Origin: an uncultured Spartobacteria bacterium
Lineage (GTDB): Bacteria; Verrucomicrobiota; Verrucomicrobiia; Chthoniobacterales; Chthoniobacteraceae
NCBI GenBank assembly: GCA_903919125.1
Contig: CAIXGS010000024.1
Span: forward strand, 1-64,000
Direction: 5' to 3'
Length of the DNA: 64,000 nucleotides
The position numbers were made by a program, and so were the translations under genes. The stretch's first letter is position 1, and every line of letters begins with the position of its first letter. Below are positions 40,237 through 49,970 of this stretch, piece after piece. Below the pieces are notes generated by a model that saw only the letters and a program-made list of their open reading frames with translations, had not been told where the DNA came from and did no database searches.

Positions 40237-40878
40237 GTGAAGGATCTTATTAACGCGATGGAAAAGCGGGGTTGGGCGGTGATGCGCGAGTGCCTGGGAG
40301 TAGAGGACTCTCTCCGTCTGCGTTCGGAGTGCGAGGCGGGGTGCCGAGAAGGTGCGTTTCGACGGGCAGGGGTGGGCAAGGGGACGCAGCGGATGATCCA
40401 CGAGGAGATCCGACGGGACGAAGTGCTCTGGTTGCAAGCCAGCGAGACTTCTGTGGAGCAGGCGGTTTATCTGGCGTGGCTGGAGACTTTGAGGCTGGCT
40501 TTGAACCAGCGGCTGTTTCTGGGGCTGTTTGAGTTTGAGGGGCACTTCGCGATTTATTCGGAAGGTGCTTTTTACAAACCGCATTTGGATCGTCACCGGG
40601 GCACTGGGGACCGGATTGTCACCGCGATTCTTTACCTCAACCCCAACTGGGCACCGGGCGACGGCGGCGAGCTAAAACTCTGGACAACTTCCGGAGAGAA
40701 GGAAGGGGCGTTCGAGCTGATAGAGCCGCGGATGGGCACCCTCGTGTGTTTTCTAGCTGGGGAGTTTTGGCACGAGGTGCTGCCTGCGCACAAAACTCGG
40801 ATGAGCGTCACGGGCTGGTTTCGTGATCGGAACGGGCTGCCCGGGGTACCCCGTTACTCAGCGAGTACTGGTATTTAA
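40237..40878 (+). CDS. 2OG-Fe(II) oxygenase (prolyl hydroxylase-like)
   Basis: 213 residues from GTG 40237; an ATG at 40258 is an alternative. The iron ligands His and Asp are in FYKPHLDRHRG and the second His in FLAGEFWHEVLP; the 2-oxoglutarate-binding Arg follows in HKTRMSVTGWFR. ILYLNPNWAPGDGGELKLW is typical of SM-20/EGL-9-like prolyl 4-hydroxylases. The substrate could be a ribosomal protein or elongation factor Tu, as for bacterial relatives, but this is inference. The gene is alone. Confidence 0.85.
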   Translation: MKDLINAMEKRGWAVMRECLGVEDSLRLRSECEAGCREGAFRRAGVGKGTQRMIHEEIRRDEVLWLQASETSVEQAVYLAWLETLRLALNQRLFLGLFEFEGHFAIYSEGAFYKPHLDRHRGTGDRIVTAILYLNPNWAPGDGGELKLWTTSGEKEGAFELIEPRMGTLVCFLAGEFWHEVLPAHKTRMSVTGWFRDRNGLPGVPRYSASTGI

Positions 40879-41043
40879 GCTGGAGCTTTGCGATCCTTCG
40901 ATCCGTGCGGTGGCGGATTCAAAATCCATGTGCAATCGTCCATTTTGAGAGTGGCTGTTTCCCCAGAGGTGCGCTACAGTTAGATAGCGAGGTAACTTAC
41001 GCACGAAGTTCCCGTCTAGTCTCGGTTCCCCTTTTTTTTCTCT

Positions 41044-43350
41044 ATGAAAATTTCCAGTCGCTGTATTCCCAGTCGCTGTATCACGGTTTTGGTTTCCGCC
41101 GCGGCTTTGGTGGGCAGCGGCACCATTGCTCAGGCGCAGGATGCGGATTTTTCCTTCTTTTACGATTCCCTCTCGCCTTACGGCAATTGGGTGGAAGTAG
41201 CTGAACACGGCGCATGCTGGCTGCCAGCGGTCGAAGAAGGTTGGGCACCTTACACAAACGGCAACTGGGCCTACACGGATGTGGGATGGACATGGGTGAG
41301 CCACGAGCCCTTTGGCAGCATTGTTTTCCATTACGGGCGCTGGCTGCTTACCGGCGACGGTTGGGCCTGGGTGCCCGGCTCGGATTGGGCGCCCGCTTGG
41401 GTGTCATGGAGGGCAGGAAACGAATACGTCGGCTGGGCTCCTCTGCCGCCCTCAGTTCCCTGGCACGCCAACCGCGGAGTGGGCGCCTGGGTGGACGTGC
41501 ATGCAGAAATCGGACCAGGATATTATCGGTTTTGTGCAGCCCGGGATTTTGGTGCGCAGCGCCTGAGCACGATCCTATTACGACCGACGAAAAACATCAC
41601 GGTCATGTTTCAGACAGAAAATGTGACTAACATCTCGCTGGTCAATGAGCAGGTGTATTGTGGCGGGCCGCAATACCGGTGGTTGCGGGAACGTTCGGCA
41701 CGACAAATTCCAGTGCTACGGGTGTGTCGGGAGGAGAATTTGGAGCGTTATTACGGGTTGAATATCGGCGGCAATTTCGGGACGGTACAAAACTTCATTT
41801 CCAATGACATGTTGGTGCTACCGGCTCCCAGACGGGTGGAATTAAGCGCAAGCCGCACGCATCGTTTGCCGGAAGCCGTCGGCTCTGTGTCTCGCGGGTG
41901 GCATGGGGATTCCAACGCCAATGAGCGGCTACGCTCGCATTTAGAAGGTCAGTGGGAAACACACAGGACGCAGGATTCGCGCCAAACAAACGACTCGCGA
42001 AAGGCGGATATCTTGGTGCGACCAGCCGCCATTGAAGAAAAACGGGCAGCGCTACTTAACCAAGAAGCAGGTGGCACCTCTAGGCGTTGGGTTCCAGGGT
42101 CGGGTGGGAATGCGCCTCAGACTTCGGGGACGAATTCCGCAGAGCGGCATGGGTCGCAGAGTTCTGCCCTCTTCGAACGTTCCGCAGGGGAGTCCACCCG
42201 TGGCGGAAGCGGAGAAAGGCCTCCAACGGCTCAGCGGGTAATGCCGGCTTCTCCGGGTCGGTCTTCTGAAGGTGGTAATGGATTGAGCACTCCGGGGATC
42301 ATCACCGAGCGGGGGTTAGTGCCCTTGGAACGCGGCGTGACGACGGAGCGCAGTGGTTTTGTCGACCGTAGCGGAGGCGTCGAGCGCAACGGGAACGCCG
42401 ACCGCGGAAGCAACACGGAGCGCGGGGGAATGTTTAACCGCAGCGCCCCGACCATGCCACGGGCACAGACGCCAGACGCCTTTACAGAAACGGAGCCGCT
42501 TCGCAGTGGGAGTGTCAATCGTGGGGGCAACGTCGATCGCGCGGGAACGGTCAACCGCAGCGCGCCGACCATGCCTCGAGCACAGACGCCAGACGCCTTT
42601 TCAGAAACGGACCCAGTTCGCAGTGGGAGTGTCAATCGTGGGGGCAACGTCGATCGCGCGGGAACGGTCAACCGCAGCGCGCCGACCATGCCACGAGCAC
42701 AGACGCCAGACGCCTTTGTCGAAAGTGAGCCTGTTTTAAAGTCCTCGCGCTCAAACGGAACACAGAACGCAAGCGGTGGAACCATCCGGCGTGAGGGAAG
42801 CGATTCTTCCGCTAATTCGAATGGCGTGCCTGCGATGCCCAAGACGCGCACGCTTCCAAACGACGCAGCGGGGTTTGTTGTGCCGCAAGCGCCCCCACGG
42901 ACGCAGACGGTCCCCGTGCCGTCAACCCAAGGGCGAACAGTCTCCGACCCTTCACGAAACGAAGTCCAAAGAAGCCAAGAACCGACCTCGAATTTCCGCT
43001 CTGTGCCCGTGGTGCCGCAACAAACAACCAGCGGTGCATCATACCGTTCGGGCACCCCACCCAGCGCGCCCCAGACAATGCCTTCCAGTAGGGCGTCCTC
43101 CTCCGTTGCGCCGCAACCCCAGCAATTCCAGCAACCGCAACAGGCTCCCCCTTCGCAGTCGACCAGCCAGCGGGGTGGCGCACCACAAAGCGGCGGCGGA
43201 GTGCCACCGAGTAGTGGCGGCGGGCGTCCGCCTGCATCCCAGAGCAGTGGAGCGAGTTTGAGTAGCGGAGCGCCACCGGCTGCAGCGGCCCCTGCGGCAA
43301 CCACTACAAAGAAAAAACCGGGCGACCCCGGTTATGTGCCCGGTCAGTAG
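41044..43350 (+). CDS. DUF6600-type secreted protein with low-complexity tail
   Basis: 768 residues. A signal peptide (CITVLVSAAALVGSGTIAQA) precedes a Trp/Gly-rich conserved region (about 35-170: YDSLSPYGNWVEV, NGNWAYTDVGWTWVSHEPFG, WAPAWVSWRAGNEYVGWAPL), characteristic of DUF6600. From about residue 300 to the end it is disordered: Ser-, Arg-, Gly- and Pro/Gln-rich, with a 39-residue unit repeated about 2.5 times. Ends KKKPGDPGYVPGQ. The repeats suggest a cell-surface or matrix role; no enzyme motif is seen. A 357-codon antisense frame inside it is a composition artefact. Confidence 0.75.
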   Translation: MKISSRCIPSRCITVLVSAAALVGSGTIAQAQDADFSFFYDSLSPYGNWVEVAEHGACWLPAVEEGWAPYTNGNWAYTDVGWTWVSHEPFGSIVFHYGRWLLTGDGWAWVPGSDWAPAWVSWRAGNEYVGWAPLPPSVPWHANRGVGAWVDVHAEIGPGYYRFCAARDFGAQRLSTILLRPTKNITVMFQTENVTNISLVNEQVYCGGPQYRWLRERSARQIPVLRVCREENLERYYGLNIGGNFGTVQNFISNDMLVLPAPRRVELSASRTHRLPEAVGSVSRGWHGDSNANERLRSHLEGQWETHRTQDSRQTNDSRKADILVRPAAIEEKRAALLNQEAGGTSRRWVPGSGGNAPQTSGTNSAERHGSQSSALFERSAGESTRGGSGERPPTAQRVMPASPGRSSEGGNGLSTPGIITERGLVPLERGVTTERSGFVDRSGGVERNGNADRGSNTERGGMFNRSAPTMPRAQTPDAFTETEPLRSGSVNRGGNVDRAGTVNRSAPTMPRAQTPDAFSETDPVRSGSVNRGGNVDRAGTVNRSAPTMPRAQTPDAFVESEPVLKSSRSNGTQNASGGTIRREGSDSSANSNGVPAMPKTRTLPNDAAGFVVPQAPPRTQTVPVPSTQGRTVSDPSRNEVQRSQEPTSNFRSVPVVPQQTTSGASYRSGTPPSAPQTMPSSRASSSVAPQPQQFQQPQQAPPSQSTSQRGGAPQSGGGVPPSSGGGRPPASQSSGASLSSGAPPAAAAPAATTTKKKPGDPGYVPGQ
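42439..42731 (+). repeat. 117-bp tandem repeat within the DUF6600 gene
   Basis: Units start at 42439, 42556 and 42673, exactly 117 bases (39 codons) apart; the third is partial. Each encodes RSAPTMPRAQTPDAF followed by SGSVNRGGNVDRAGTVN. Nucleotide identity is very high, including synonymous sites, which indicates recent duplication. Confidence 0.85.
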
Positions 43351-43478
43351 CAGACGGGCGGCAACCGGATCGCAACGTAGCCTATGGCCTCCAAAGAGGC
43401 GCTGACTCCGGAACTTTTCATCTGTTTGGGTAGCGCTCTTGCTTTCCGAAGCACATTTGGGAAGCCTAACGGACTTTG

Positions 43479-44360
43479 ATGGGTGTCGCTCTACAGACTT
43501 TCTTTGCTCGCGCCTCCAGCAGCCTTGCGCTGTGGGGAGTATGCGCCGCCACAATGTACTGGGCGTATGAACCCGGATTGTGGGTGCTTATTGCCGGTCT
43601 TCTTCTGCGGGGCCTCTTTGAATTCTATCAAATGTTGGGCACAACGCGGCTGCCACATCTCCGCCAAACTGGCATGTTACTCGGTGCCGTGTTGGTTCTT
43701 GGTGCCCTATACATCGGGCGCCAACGCGGCCCGGAGGCGGCTTTTCAGTTTGAATCAGCCGCTCTCTTGGTGAGCATATTACTCGTCTTTGTAAGGCAAA
43801 TTTTTTGCACTACGAAAGACGAAATGCCGGTGGCGAGCGTTGCTTATACGCTTCTGGGACTTGTCTACATTGCATACCTTGGATCCATCACGGCGAACCT
43901 GATTTACTTCACCCCACGTGCCGAGGACGGCCATCTTACGGGACATCTTTATCTGTTGTATCTTGCGCTAGTGACAAAGATGTCAGACTGCGGAGCTTAT
44001 TTAGTCGGATCGCTCGTGGGCAAACACCCGATGATCCCGCGCATCTCGCCCAAAAAGACTTGGGAGGGCTTTGCAGGTGCCTTGGCGTTTTCAACTCTGT
44101 CATCGGTGGCTCTTACGCGCGCTCTACCCACGCAACTCGCTCTCATCGGTCCGACGCTCAACGCAGTTTTGCTGGGGCTCGGCCTCGGTCTTGTCGCCGT
44201 GTTAGGGGATCTCGCAGAATCTCTTGTCAAACGTTCCACGAGTACAAAAGACTCGGGCCACATGCTCCCAGGCATTGGTGGCGCGATGGATCTGATTGAT
44301 TCGCTGCTATTCACAGCACCGCTGTTGTATCTTTACTTGCGTTACACCCCCGGCTCCTGA
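43479..44360 (+). CDS. cdsA: Phosphatidate cytidylyltransferase
   Basis: 293 residues from ATG 43479, with about eight membrane segments. Makes CDP-diacylglycerol from phosphatidate and CTP for phospholipid synthesis. The CTP-binding region has SDCGAYLVGSLVGKHPMIP, ISPKKTWEGFAGAL and the family signature SLVKRSTSTKDSGHMLPGIG followed by GAMDLIDS. In Escherichia coli-type enzymes that ending reads HGGxxDRxD; here it is IGGAMDLID, a variant also known in other phyla. It overlaps dxr by one base. Confidence 0.9.
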   Translation: MGVALQTFFARASSSLALWGVCAATMYWAYEPGLWVLIAGLLLRGLFEFYQMLGTTRLPHLRQTGMLLGAVLVLGALYIGRQRGPEAAFQFESAALLVSILLVFVRQIFCTTKDEMPVASVAYTLLGLVYIAYLGSITANLIYFTPRAEDGHLTGHLYLLYLALVTKMSDCGAYLVGSLVGKHPMIPRISPKKTWEGFAGALAFSTLSSVALTRALPTQLALIGPTLNAVLLGLGLGLVAVLGDLAESLVKRSTSTKDSGHMLPGIGGAMDLIDSLLFTAPLLYLYLRYTPGS

Positions 44361-45547
44361 TGTCAAACGACTCCTCCATCCCCAGTCCCCGGCGCAGGCG
44401 CATCGTGATTCTCGGGTGCACAGGTTCCATCGGACAATCCGCCTTAAAGGTCGCGACCGACATTCCCGAACGCATGGAAGTAGTCGGGCTCGCGGCCTTG
44501 CGTAGCGTAGAGTTGTTTGTGGAGCAGGTACGCACGTGGAAACCCCACGTTGCGACGCTCGCGGATTCGACGGCCGCCGCAGAGGCGCGTGCGCGGCTTT
44601 CCGAGCTCGGGTCTGGTACGGAAATTTTGGAGGGTGAAGCGGGCCTTTGCGCGCTGGCGACCCTGCCGGAAGCCGATCTCGTGCTGATCGCGATTGTGGG
44701 GACGGCGGGGCTGCGTCCGGCGCTCGCAGCGATTGAAGCTGGCAAGGACATTGCGGTGGCGTCCAAAGAGATTTTAGTGATGGCCGGTGCGGTGATCATG
44801 GAAGCCGCCCGACGCAAAGGCGTACGCGTGTTGCCTGTAGATAGCGAACACAACGCCATTTTCCAGTGTTTAGAAGGACGGCGTTCTGAAGAGGTGTCGC
44901 GCCTTTTGCTCACCGCGAGTGGCGGTCCATTTCGCACTTGGCCGAGCGCGGCGCTGCTCGGAGTGACTCCGGCGCAGGCGCTCAAACATCCGACCTGGGA
45001 GATGGGACGAAAAATTTCCATCGATTCGGCGACCCTTTTCAACAAGGGGCTTGAGATGATAGAAGCGCGCTGGCTTTTCGACATCCCGATGTCGCGGGTT
45101 GAAGTGGTCGTGCATCCTCAAAGTATCATTCATTCGATGGTCGAGTTTGTGGACAACTCCGTGTTGGCGCAGCTTTCCACCACGGATATGTGTTTTCCGA
45201 TCCAGTACGCCGTGACTTGGCCGGAGCGCGTGCCCAACCGTCTGGCGGCTCTGGATTTCGCACAACTCGCCAAGCTTGAGTTCGAGGCACCTCGGCTCTC
45301 GGACTTCCCGGCGCTTTCCCTCGCCCGCCAAGCCGGCGAGTCGGGCGGCACGCTCCCAGCGGTGCTCAACGCCGCGAACGAAGTCGCGGTGGCGGCATTT
45401 CTCGCTGGGAACTGCTCATTCCCAGCCATCTGGGAAACCGTCGCAGCCGTGATGGAAGCCCACGCTCAAGAATCCAGCCCCGATCTCGACGCCATTCTCG
45501 CAGCAGACGCAAACGCTCGTATAGCAGCCGCGACGCTGTTGGCTTAA
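44360..45547 (+). CDS. dxr: 1-deoxy-D-xylulose 5-phosphate reductoisomerase
   Basis: 395 residues, full length. First committed step of the MEP isoprenoid pathway: NADPH-dependent conversion of DXP to MEP. NADPH site LGCTGSIGQSALKV; metal-binding and active-site segments ASKEILVMAG, PVDSEHNAIFQCLEG, LTASGGPFR, TWEMGRKISIDSATLFNKGL and VVHPQSIIHSMVEFVD. Coupled to cdsA (one-base overlap), a widespread pairing, though uppS and rseP, often nearby, are not present. It would supply precursors for the squalene/phytoene synthase at 34.7 kb. Confidence 0.97.
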   Translation: MSNDSSIPSPRRRRIVILGCTGSIGQSALKVATDIPERMEVVGLAALRSVELFVEQVRTWKPHVATLADSTAAAEARARLSELGSGTEILEGEAGLCALATLPEADLVLIAIVGTAGLRPALAAIEAGKDIAVASKEILVMAGAVIMEAARRKGVRVLPVDSEHNAIFQCLEGRRSEEVSRLLLTASGGPFRTWPSAALLGVTPAQALKHPTWEMGRKISIDSATLFNKGLEMIEARWLFDIPMSRVEVVVHPQSIIHSMVEFVDNSVLAQLSTTDMCFPIQYAVTWPERVPNRLAALDFAQLAKLEFEAPRLSDFPALSLARQAGESGGTLPAVLNAANEVAVAAFLAGNCSFPAIWETVAAVMEAHAQESSPDLDAILAADANARIAAATLLA

Positions 45548-45604
45548 AGTTGTTTGACGCGCGCGCCTCGCCTCACCAGCAGGGGGCGATTCGGCGAGAC
45601 CCCT

Positions 45605-47326
45605 CTATCCGCCGTTGGATTTCTTGTTGGCCAATGGGGCCGCAAAGGACTGCACCCCGTGGGTTCGCAACTTGCGTTTGAAGAGCTTGTCCCCACACGC
45701 CGCGTACAAAATATCGCGCTGTGGACCACCAAAAGCCATGTTCGCGACCTTGCCGTTGGGCATCGGCAGGATGCACTGGACTCGGCCGGCTGGATCACAG
45801 ACTTGGATCCCCATGCGCGTGGCGACATAAACGCGGCCGTCGGTGTCGACCTCTACGCCGTCCGCGCCGGAGTCGTCGGCGAGGTCCGGCACCGCGAGTT
45901 GGAAGAAGCGCTGTTTAAACGCCAGACCGCCGTCCGTCTGAATTTGATACGAATAAACCCAGTGCGTTTTGGTATCTGCGACATAAAGCAGCGCTTGATC
46001 TGGTGAAAGCGCGATGCCGTTAGAAAACTTTAACCCCGTATCCACAATGCGTTTGGTTCCATCGGGTAGAACTAACCAAATATGGCTGGGATCTTTCCCA
46101 TTCCAACCCGGTTCGGTGACATAAATTTTACCATCATTTCTGACTATTAGATCGTTACCGCGAAAACCATCGGCGATCACATCCATGGAACCGTCTGGTT
46201 TATAGGCGACAATTTTATTTTCGCCGCCTGCAACCGCGTAAAGCCGACCATCAGGACCGAACGCCTGACCGTCCCCCTTGCCAGATTCTTCTACAAAAGT
46301 CTCAGGCTTACCCGCCGCGTTGAGGCGATACGTTTTGCTGTTTGGAACATCGTTGAAAAACAAATCCCCTTTGGCGTTGGTCGCCGGTCCCTCCAAGAAC
46401 TTGTACCCCTCGCTCACCAACGTCCAATTTTCTCCGGGAATCAACAGCTTTTGGAAGGCATCGCCGCCCAAGGGAATCGCCACCGCTTTTGGCCAGTCTT
46501 TCCATAAAAAACGCATCGCATCCGGAAAGATAATTCCAATCTCTTTTCCGTTATGCCCGCCTTCTCCCCAAGCATGAGCCACTTCGTATCCTGAAAATTG
46601 CAAAGCGCGCTCCAATGTTTGATTAGCCATCCACCAATCTCCGAAGGAATTATTTAAATCGCCCGCACCGTCCTGCACAAAAACTCGGAGGGGTTTGGGT
46701 TCTGTTTTACGGATTAAAGATGAAAACTTGTCGCCACCCCGAATGTCCGTAAAACTGCCAATTCCAGAAAAAACGCGGTGAAACAAATCGGGGCGTTCGA
46801 AGGCGGCGTTGAGCGCGGCTATGGCACCGGAGCTGTGGCCCCCAATCGCGCGATCGTTGGGGTCTTGAGAAAGATGTATAGCGCGCCCGTCAGATGCCGT
46901 TTTGGTTTCCACTGCGGGCAGCAATTCCGTGGCGAGGAATTTCGCATAATCCGGGGAGAGCGAATCGTATTCGAAAGAACGGTTAACGCGGTCGCCGGTA
47001 TCTGGGGCAGCGGCCTTCACTCGCCCGGGCTGGACGAAGACGCCGATGGTCACGGGCATCTCGCCCTTTGCGATGAGTTCGTCAAAAACTTCGGGCGCCT
47101 TGTTCGCCACGCCGTCTTGATGCACATAGAGGCAAGCTGGTTTTGCTGGGTTGTAAACAGCCGGCACGTACACCCAAAACTGCCTGCTGGTGCCTGGGAA
47201 CACCTTGCTGTTTTCCAGAGTAAACTGAAGGACTTCACCCTTGGGCGGGGCAGGAGTGAGGGCTGCGTTTTGAGCCAGTACGAAGGTGGGCAGCGCAATG
47301 AAAAAGAGGGATAGGGGGGAACGCAT
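45605..47326 (-). CDS. Exported esterase fused to SMP-30/gluconolactonase
   Basis: 573 residues. A signal peptide (LSLFFIALPTFVLAQ) is followed by an alpha/beta-hydrolase of the esterase D/enterochelin esterase type at about 25-290 (IGGHSSGAIAALNAAFERPD holds the nucleophile elbow GHSSG; GEGGHNG a likely catalytic His). A SMP-30/gluconolactonase beta-propeller covers about 300-565 (EGPATNAKGDLFFND, KFSNGIALSPDQALLYVADT, GADGVEVDTDGRVYVA). Both modules hydrolyse esters or lactones, so a sugar-acid or acylated sugar substrate is a reasonable guess. Convergent with dxr and divergent from the DUF1592-type gene. Confidence 0.88.
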   Translation of the reverse strand: MRSPLSLFFIALPTFVLAQNAALTPAPPKGEVLQFTLENSKVFPGTSRQFWVYVPAVYNPAKPACLYVHQDGVANKAPEVFDELIAKGEMPVTIGVFVQPGRVKAAAPDTGDRVNRSFEYDSLSPDYAKFLATELLPAVETKTASDGRAIHLSQDPNDRAIGGHSSGAIAALNAAFERPDLFHRVFSGIGSFTDIRGGDKFSSLIRKTEPKPLRVFVQDGAGDLNNSFGDWWMANQTLERALQFSGYEVAHAWGEGGHNGKEIGIIFPDAMRFLWKDWPKAVAIPLGGDAFQKLLIPGENWTLVSEGYKFLEGPATNAKGDLFFNDVPNSKTYRLNAAGKPETFVEESGKGDGQAFGPDGRLYAVAGGENKIVAYKPDGSMDVIADGFRGNDLIVRNDGKIYVTEPGWNGKDPSHIWLVLPDGTKRIVDTGLKFSNGIALSPDQALLYVADTKTHWVYSYQIQTDGGLAFKQRFFQLAVPDLADDSGADGVEVDTDGRVYVATRMGIQVCDPAGRVQCILPMPNGKVANMAFGGPQRDILYAACGDKLFKRKLRTHGVQSFAAPLANKKSNGG

Positions 47327-47468
47327 GATTAAATTCAGTGAGATATTGGCCGAAACTGGAACTTCATAAAGAATCCGCGCGGCCTGACATTCTTTGAGTC
47401 AGCTATTTTTAACCGGTGGTTTTTGGCTAATAAAACCGCCTTTCTACGCTGTTCTTCTATGCTTCGTT

Positions 47469-49913
47469 ATGCCCGCATGCGTTTCCAACTTTTTCACCCG
47501 TCTCGCCGCTTGTCTGGCGACAGGCAGTCTGCTCTGGGCTGGGAACGTGTTTGCCCAACCCGTCGAGCCGACGCCAGCTTCAGCGCAAACTCCTGAGCCC
47601 GTTGGTGCCGCCACTGGGCCCGCCGCCGTTGCCACAGAGCCGCTCGGCGCCGCCATTTACCGCAAGTCCTGCGCCGAGTGCCACGGGAAGCGAGGCGAAG
47701 GCGTCACCGGCAAGTACGACGATCCCCTCGCGGGCTCCCGCAGCCTCCCTTCGCTGGTTCGCATCATCTCCAAAACCATGCCCGAGGGCAAGGAAGGCAC
47801 CTGCACCGGACCAGACGCCGATGCCGTCGCCGCCTTCATCTACGACGCCTTTTATTCGCCCGCCGCCCAAGCTCGGATTCACCCTGTGGTGGAAAGCCTC
47901 TCCCGCCTGACCGTCGCCCAATATCAAAATTCCGTCGCCGACCTTCTCGGACGCTTCCGCCAAGGCTTCGACCGCCCGCTCGGCCCACAACGCGGTTGGC
48001 GCGGGGTGTATTCCGGGTTCGCGTTCTCTACCCCCGAGGAAGAGGCAGAGAACCGGGAATTAGTCGCGAAAAAGAAGGACAAAAAACCGCGCCGTCCCGA
48101 GAAATTTGAGCGAGTCGATCCACAAATCTCTGTGCATTTCGGCCCGGGAAGCCCCGATCCAGAAAAGATGATTCCCGAGGAATTCAATGTCCGCTGGAAC
48201 GGCTCTATCTACGCGCCGGAAACTGGTTCGTACGAGTTTGTGGTAAAAACGGAAAATGGCGTCCGACTCTGGGTGAACGAGCCCGACGAACCCCTCATCG
48301 ACTCTTGGGTGACGCCGGGGCCGGAAACGCGGGAGGAGCGCAAAAGCATCTTCCTGTTGGGCGGCCGTTGTTACCGAATTTCACTGGCGATGTTCAAGTT
48401 CAAGGACAGGAGCGCGTCGGTGGAACTGCTCTGGAAGCCGCCACACGGCAAGTTGGAAACCGTGCCGCAAGCCCAAGTGATGCCGCAGGAAATTGCCACC
48501 AACATGATTGTCAAAACCGCGCTCCCAGCGGACGATAGAAGTGACGGTTACGAACGTGGCACGACTATTTCCAAGGAGTGGGATCAGGCCACCACCACCG
48601 CCGCCCTTGAAGTCGCCGCCCACGTCGAGATGACGCTCGACGCCCTTTCCGGCAGTAAAGCCGGCGCCCCCGATCGCGTGGAAAAGTTGCAGCGCTTCTG
48701 CCGCCGCTTCGTGGAAACAGCCTTCCGGCGTCCGTTGAGTGACGCGCAAAACGCCGCCCTCATCGAACGCGCCTTTCAGGCCGCACCCACTCCGACCATC
48801 GCCGTCAAACGCCTCGTACTTTTCACGCTGAAGTCGCCGCGCTTCCTCTACCCCGAACTTTCTCATGCCGACGGTTTCGACGACTTTTCTGTAGCCTCCA
48901 ACCTCGCGCTGGTCCTCTGGGATTCGCTCCCGGATCCTGCGCTTTGGAAGGCGGCGAGCGAAGGGCGCCTTCACACACAGGAGCAGGTCGAAAAAGAAGC
49001 GCGGCGGATGGTTGACGATCCGCGTACGAAGGCCAAACTGCGCGGCTTTTTCCAGCAGTGGCTCGACTTGGAGCGGGCCGAACACGCAGCCAAGGACACT
49101 GTGCTTTTTCCGGAATTTGACGAGGCTCTGCACTCCGATTTGCGCAAGTCGCTCTTTCTATTCCTCGACGAAGTGGTGTGGGGGCAAGCACCCGATTATC
49201 GGCGCCTTTTTCAAGCAGACCATCTGTGGCTCAACCAGCGCTTGGGGCGGGTCTACGGACAAACCCTTCAAGGCGACGAATTCCAACGCATCGTCCCCGT
49301 CCGCGGCAAGCGAGCCGGCGTACTAACCCACCCGTACTTGCTGTCTTCCCTCGCCTATAACCGGACGACTTCTCCGATTCATCGCGGCGTATTTCTGAGT
49401 CGTAGTGTGGTGGGAGTTAATTTGAAGAACCCCTCCGTGGCGGTCGCTTTTGAAGATGCAAAGTTTGACCCAAGCCTCACGATGCGGGAAAAGGTGTCCT
49501 CCCTGACCAAGAACGCCTCGTGTGCAGGCTGCCACGGCGTTATCAACCCGCTGGGTTTCACTCTAGAACAGTTCGACGCCATCGGCCGCTGGCGTTCCGA
49601 GGACAATCGCAAGCCCGTGAACTCCACCGTAGACTTCGACGCCGAAGAGGGAGCCTCCCTCCACTTCACCGGCCCAGAAGACGTTGCCAACTATGCCGTC
49701 TCAAGCACCCACGCGCACGACGCCTTCGTTAGGCAACTCTTCATCTACACCATCAAACAGCCGCCCGCCGCTTTCGGCGTAGAAACCCTCCAGCGCCTCC
49801 GCACCCAATTCGCCACCAACGGCTTCGACATTCGCAAGCTCCTCGTTGACGTCGTGATGACCAAGGCGTCCACAGGGATTCCGCCAGCCGCCCCCAAAGT
49901 CGCGGGCAATTAG
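47469..49913 (+). CDS. Cytochrome-c/PA14/DUF1592-type exported protein
   Basis: 814 residues from ATG 47469. Signal peptide LAACLATGSLLWAGNVFAQ. A haem c motif CAECH is at residues 68-72. Next come DUF1587 (LSRLTVAQYQNSVADLLG), a PA14 carbohydrate-binding-like domain inserted at about 237-317 (NVRWNGSIYAPETGSYEF), then DUF1595/DUF1592, DUF1588 (NASCAGCHGVINPLGFTLEQ, a second CxxCH) and DUF1585 at the end. This protein class is abundant in Planctomycetota and Verrucomicrobiota and is thought to act in the periplasm on polysaccharides or in electron transfer. The downstream DUF1552 gene is its regular partner. Confidence 0.9.
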   Translation: MPACVSNFFTRLAACLATGSLLWAGNVFAQPVEPTPASAQTPEPVGAATGPAAVATEPLGAAIYRKSCAECHGKRGEGVTGKYDDPLAGSRSLPSLVRIISKTMPEGKEGTCTGPDADAVAAFIYDAFYSPAAQARIHPVVESLSRLTVAQYQNSVADLLGRFRQGFDRPLGPQRGWRGVYSGFAFSTPEEEAENRELVAKKKDKKPRRPEKFERVDPQISVHFGPGSPDPEKMIPEEFNVRWNGSIYAPETGSYEFVVKTENGVRLWVNEPDEPLIDSWVTPGPETREERKSIFLLGGRCYRISLAMFKFKDRSASVELLWKPPHGKLETVPQAQVMPQEIATNMIVKTALPADDRSDGYERGTTISKEWDQATTTAALEVAAHVEMTLDALSGSKAGAPDRVEKLQRFCRRFVETAFRRPLSDAQNAALIERAFQAAPTPTIAVKRLVLFTLKSPRFLYPELSHADGFDDFSVASNLALVLWDSLPDPALWKAASEGRLHTQEQVEKEARRMVDDPRTKAKLRGFFQQWLDLERAEHAAKDTVLFPEFDEALHSDLRKSLFLFLDEVVWGQAPDYRRLFQADHLWLNQRLGRVYGQTLQGDEFQRIVPVRGKRAGVLTHPYLLSSLAYNRTTSPIHRGVFLSRSVVGVNLKNPSVAVAFEDAKFDPSLTMREKVSSLTKNASCAGCHGVINPLGFTLEQFDAIGRWRSEDNRKPVNSTVDFDAEEGASLHFTGPEDVANYAVSSTHAHDAFVRQLFIYTIKQPPAAFGVETLQRLRTQFATNGFDIRKLLVDVVMTKASTGIPPAAPKVAGN

Positions 49914-49970
49914 AGACGCGTCTTTAACAACACTTCTTTTTTCATCAAACTAGCACACTTGAAATCCGAT

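Noticed and set aside
42231-43304. 357-codon minus-strand frame opposite the DUF6600 gene
   Set aside because: Low-complexity mirror of the repeat-rich coding strand, with no start signal or family feature.
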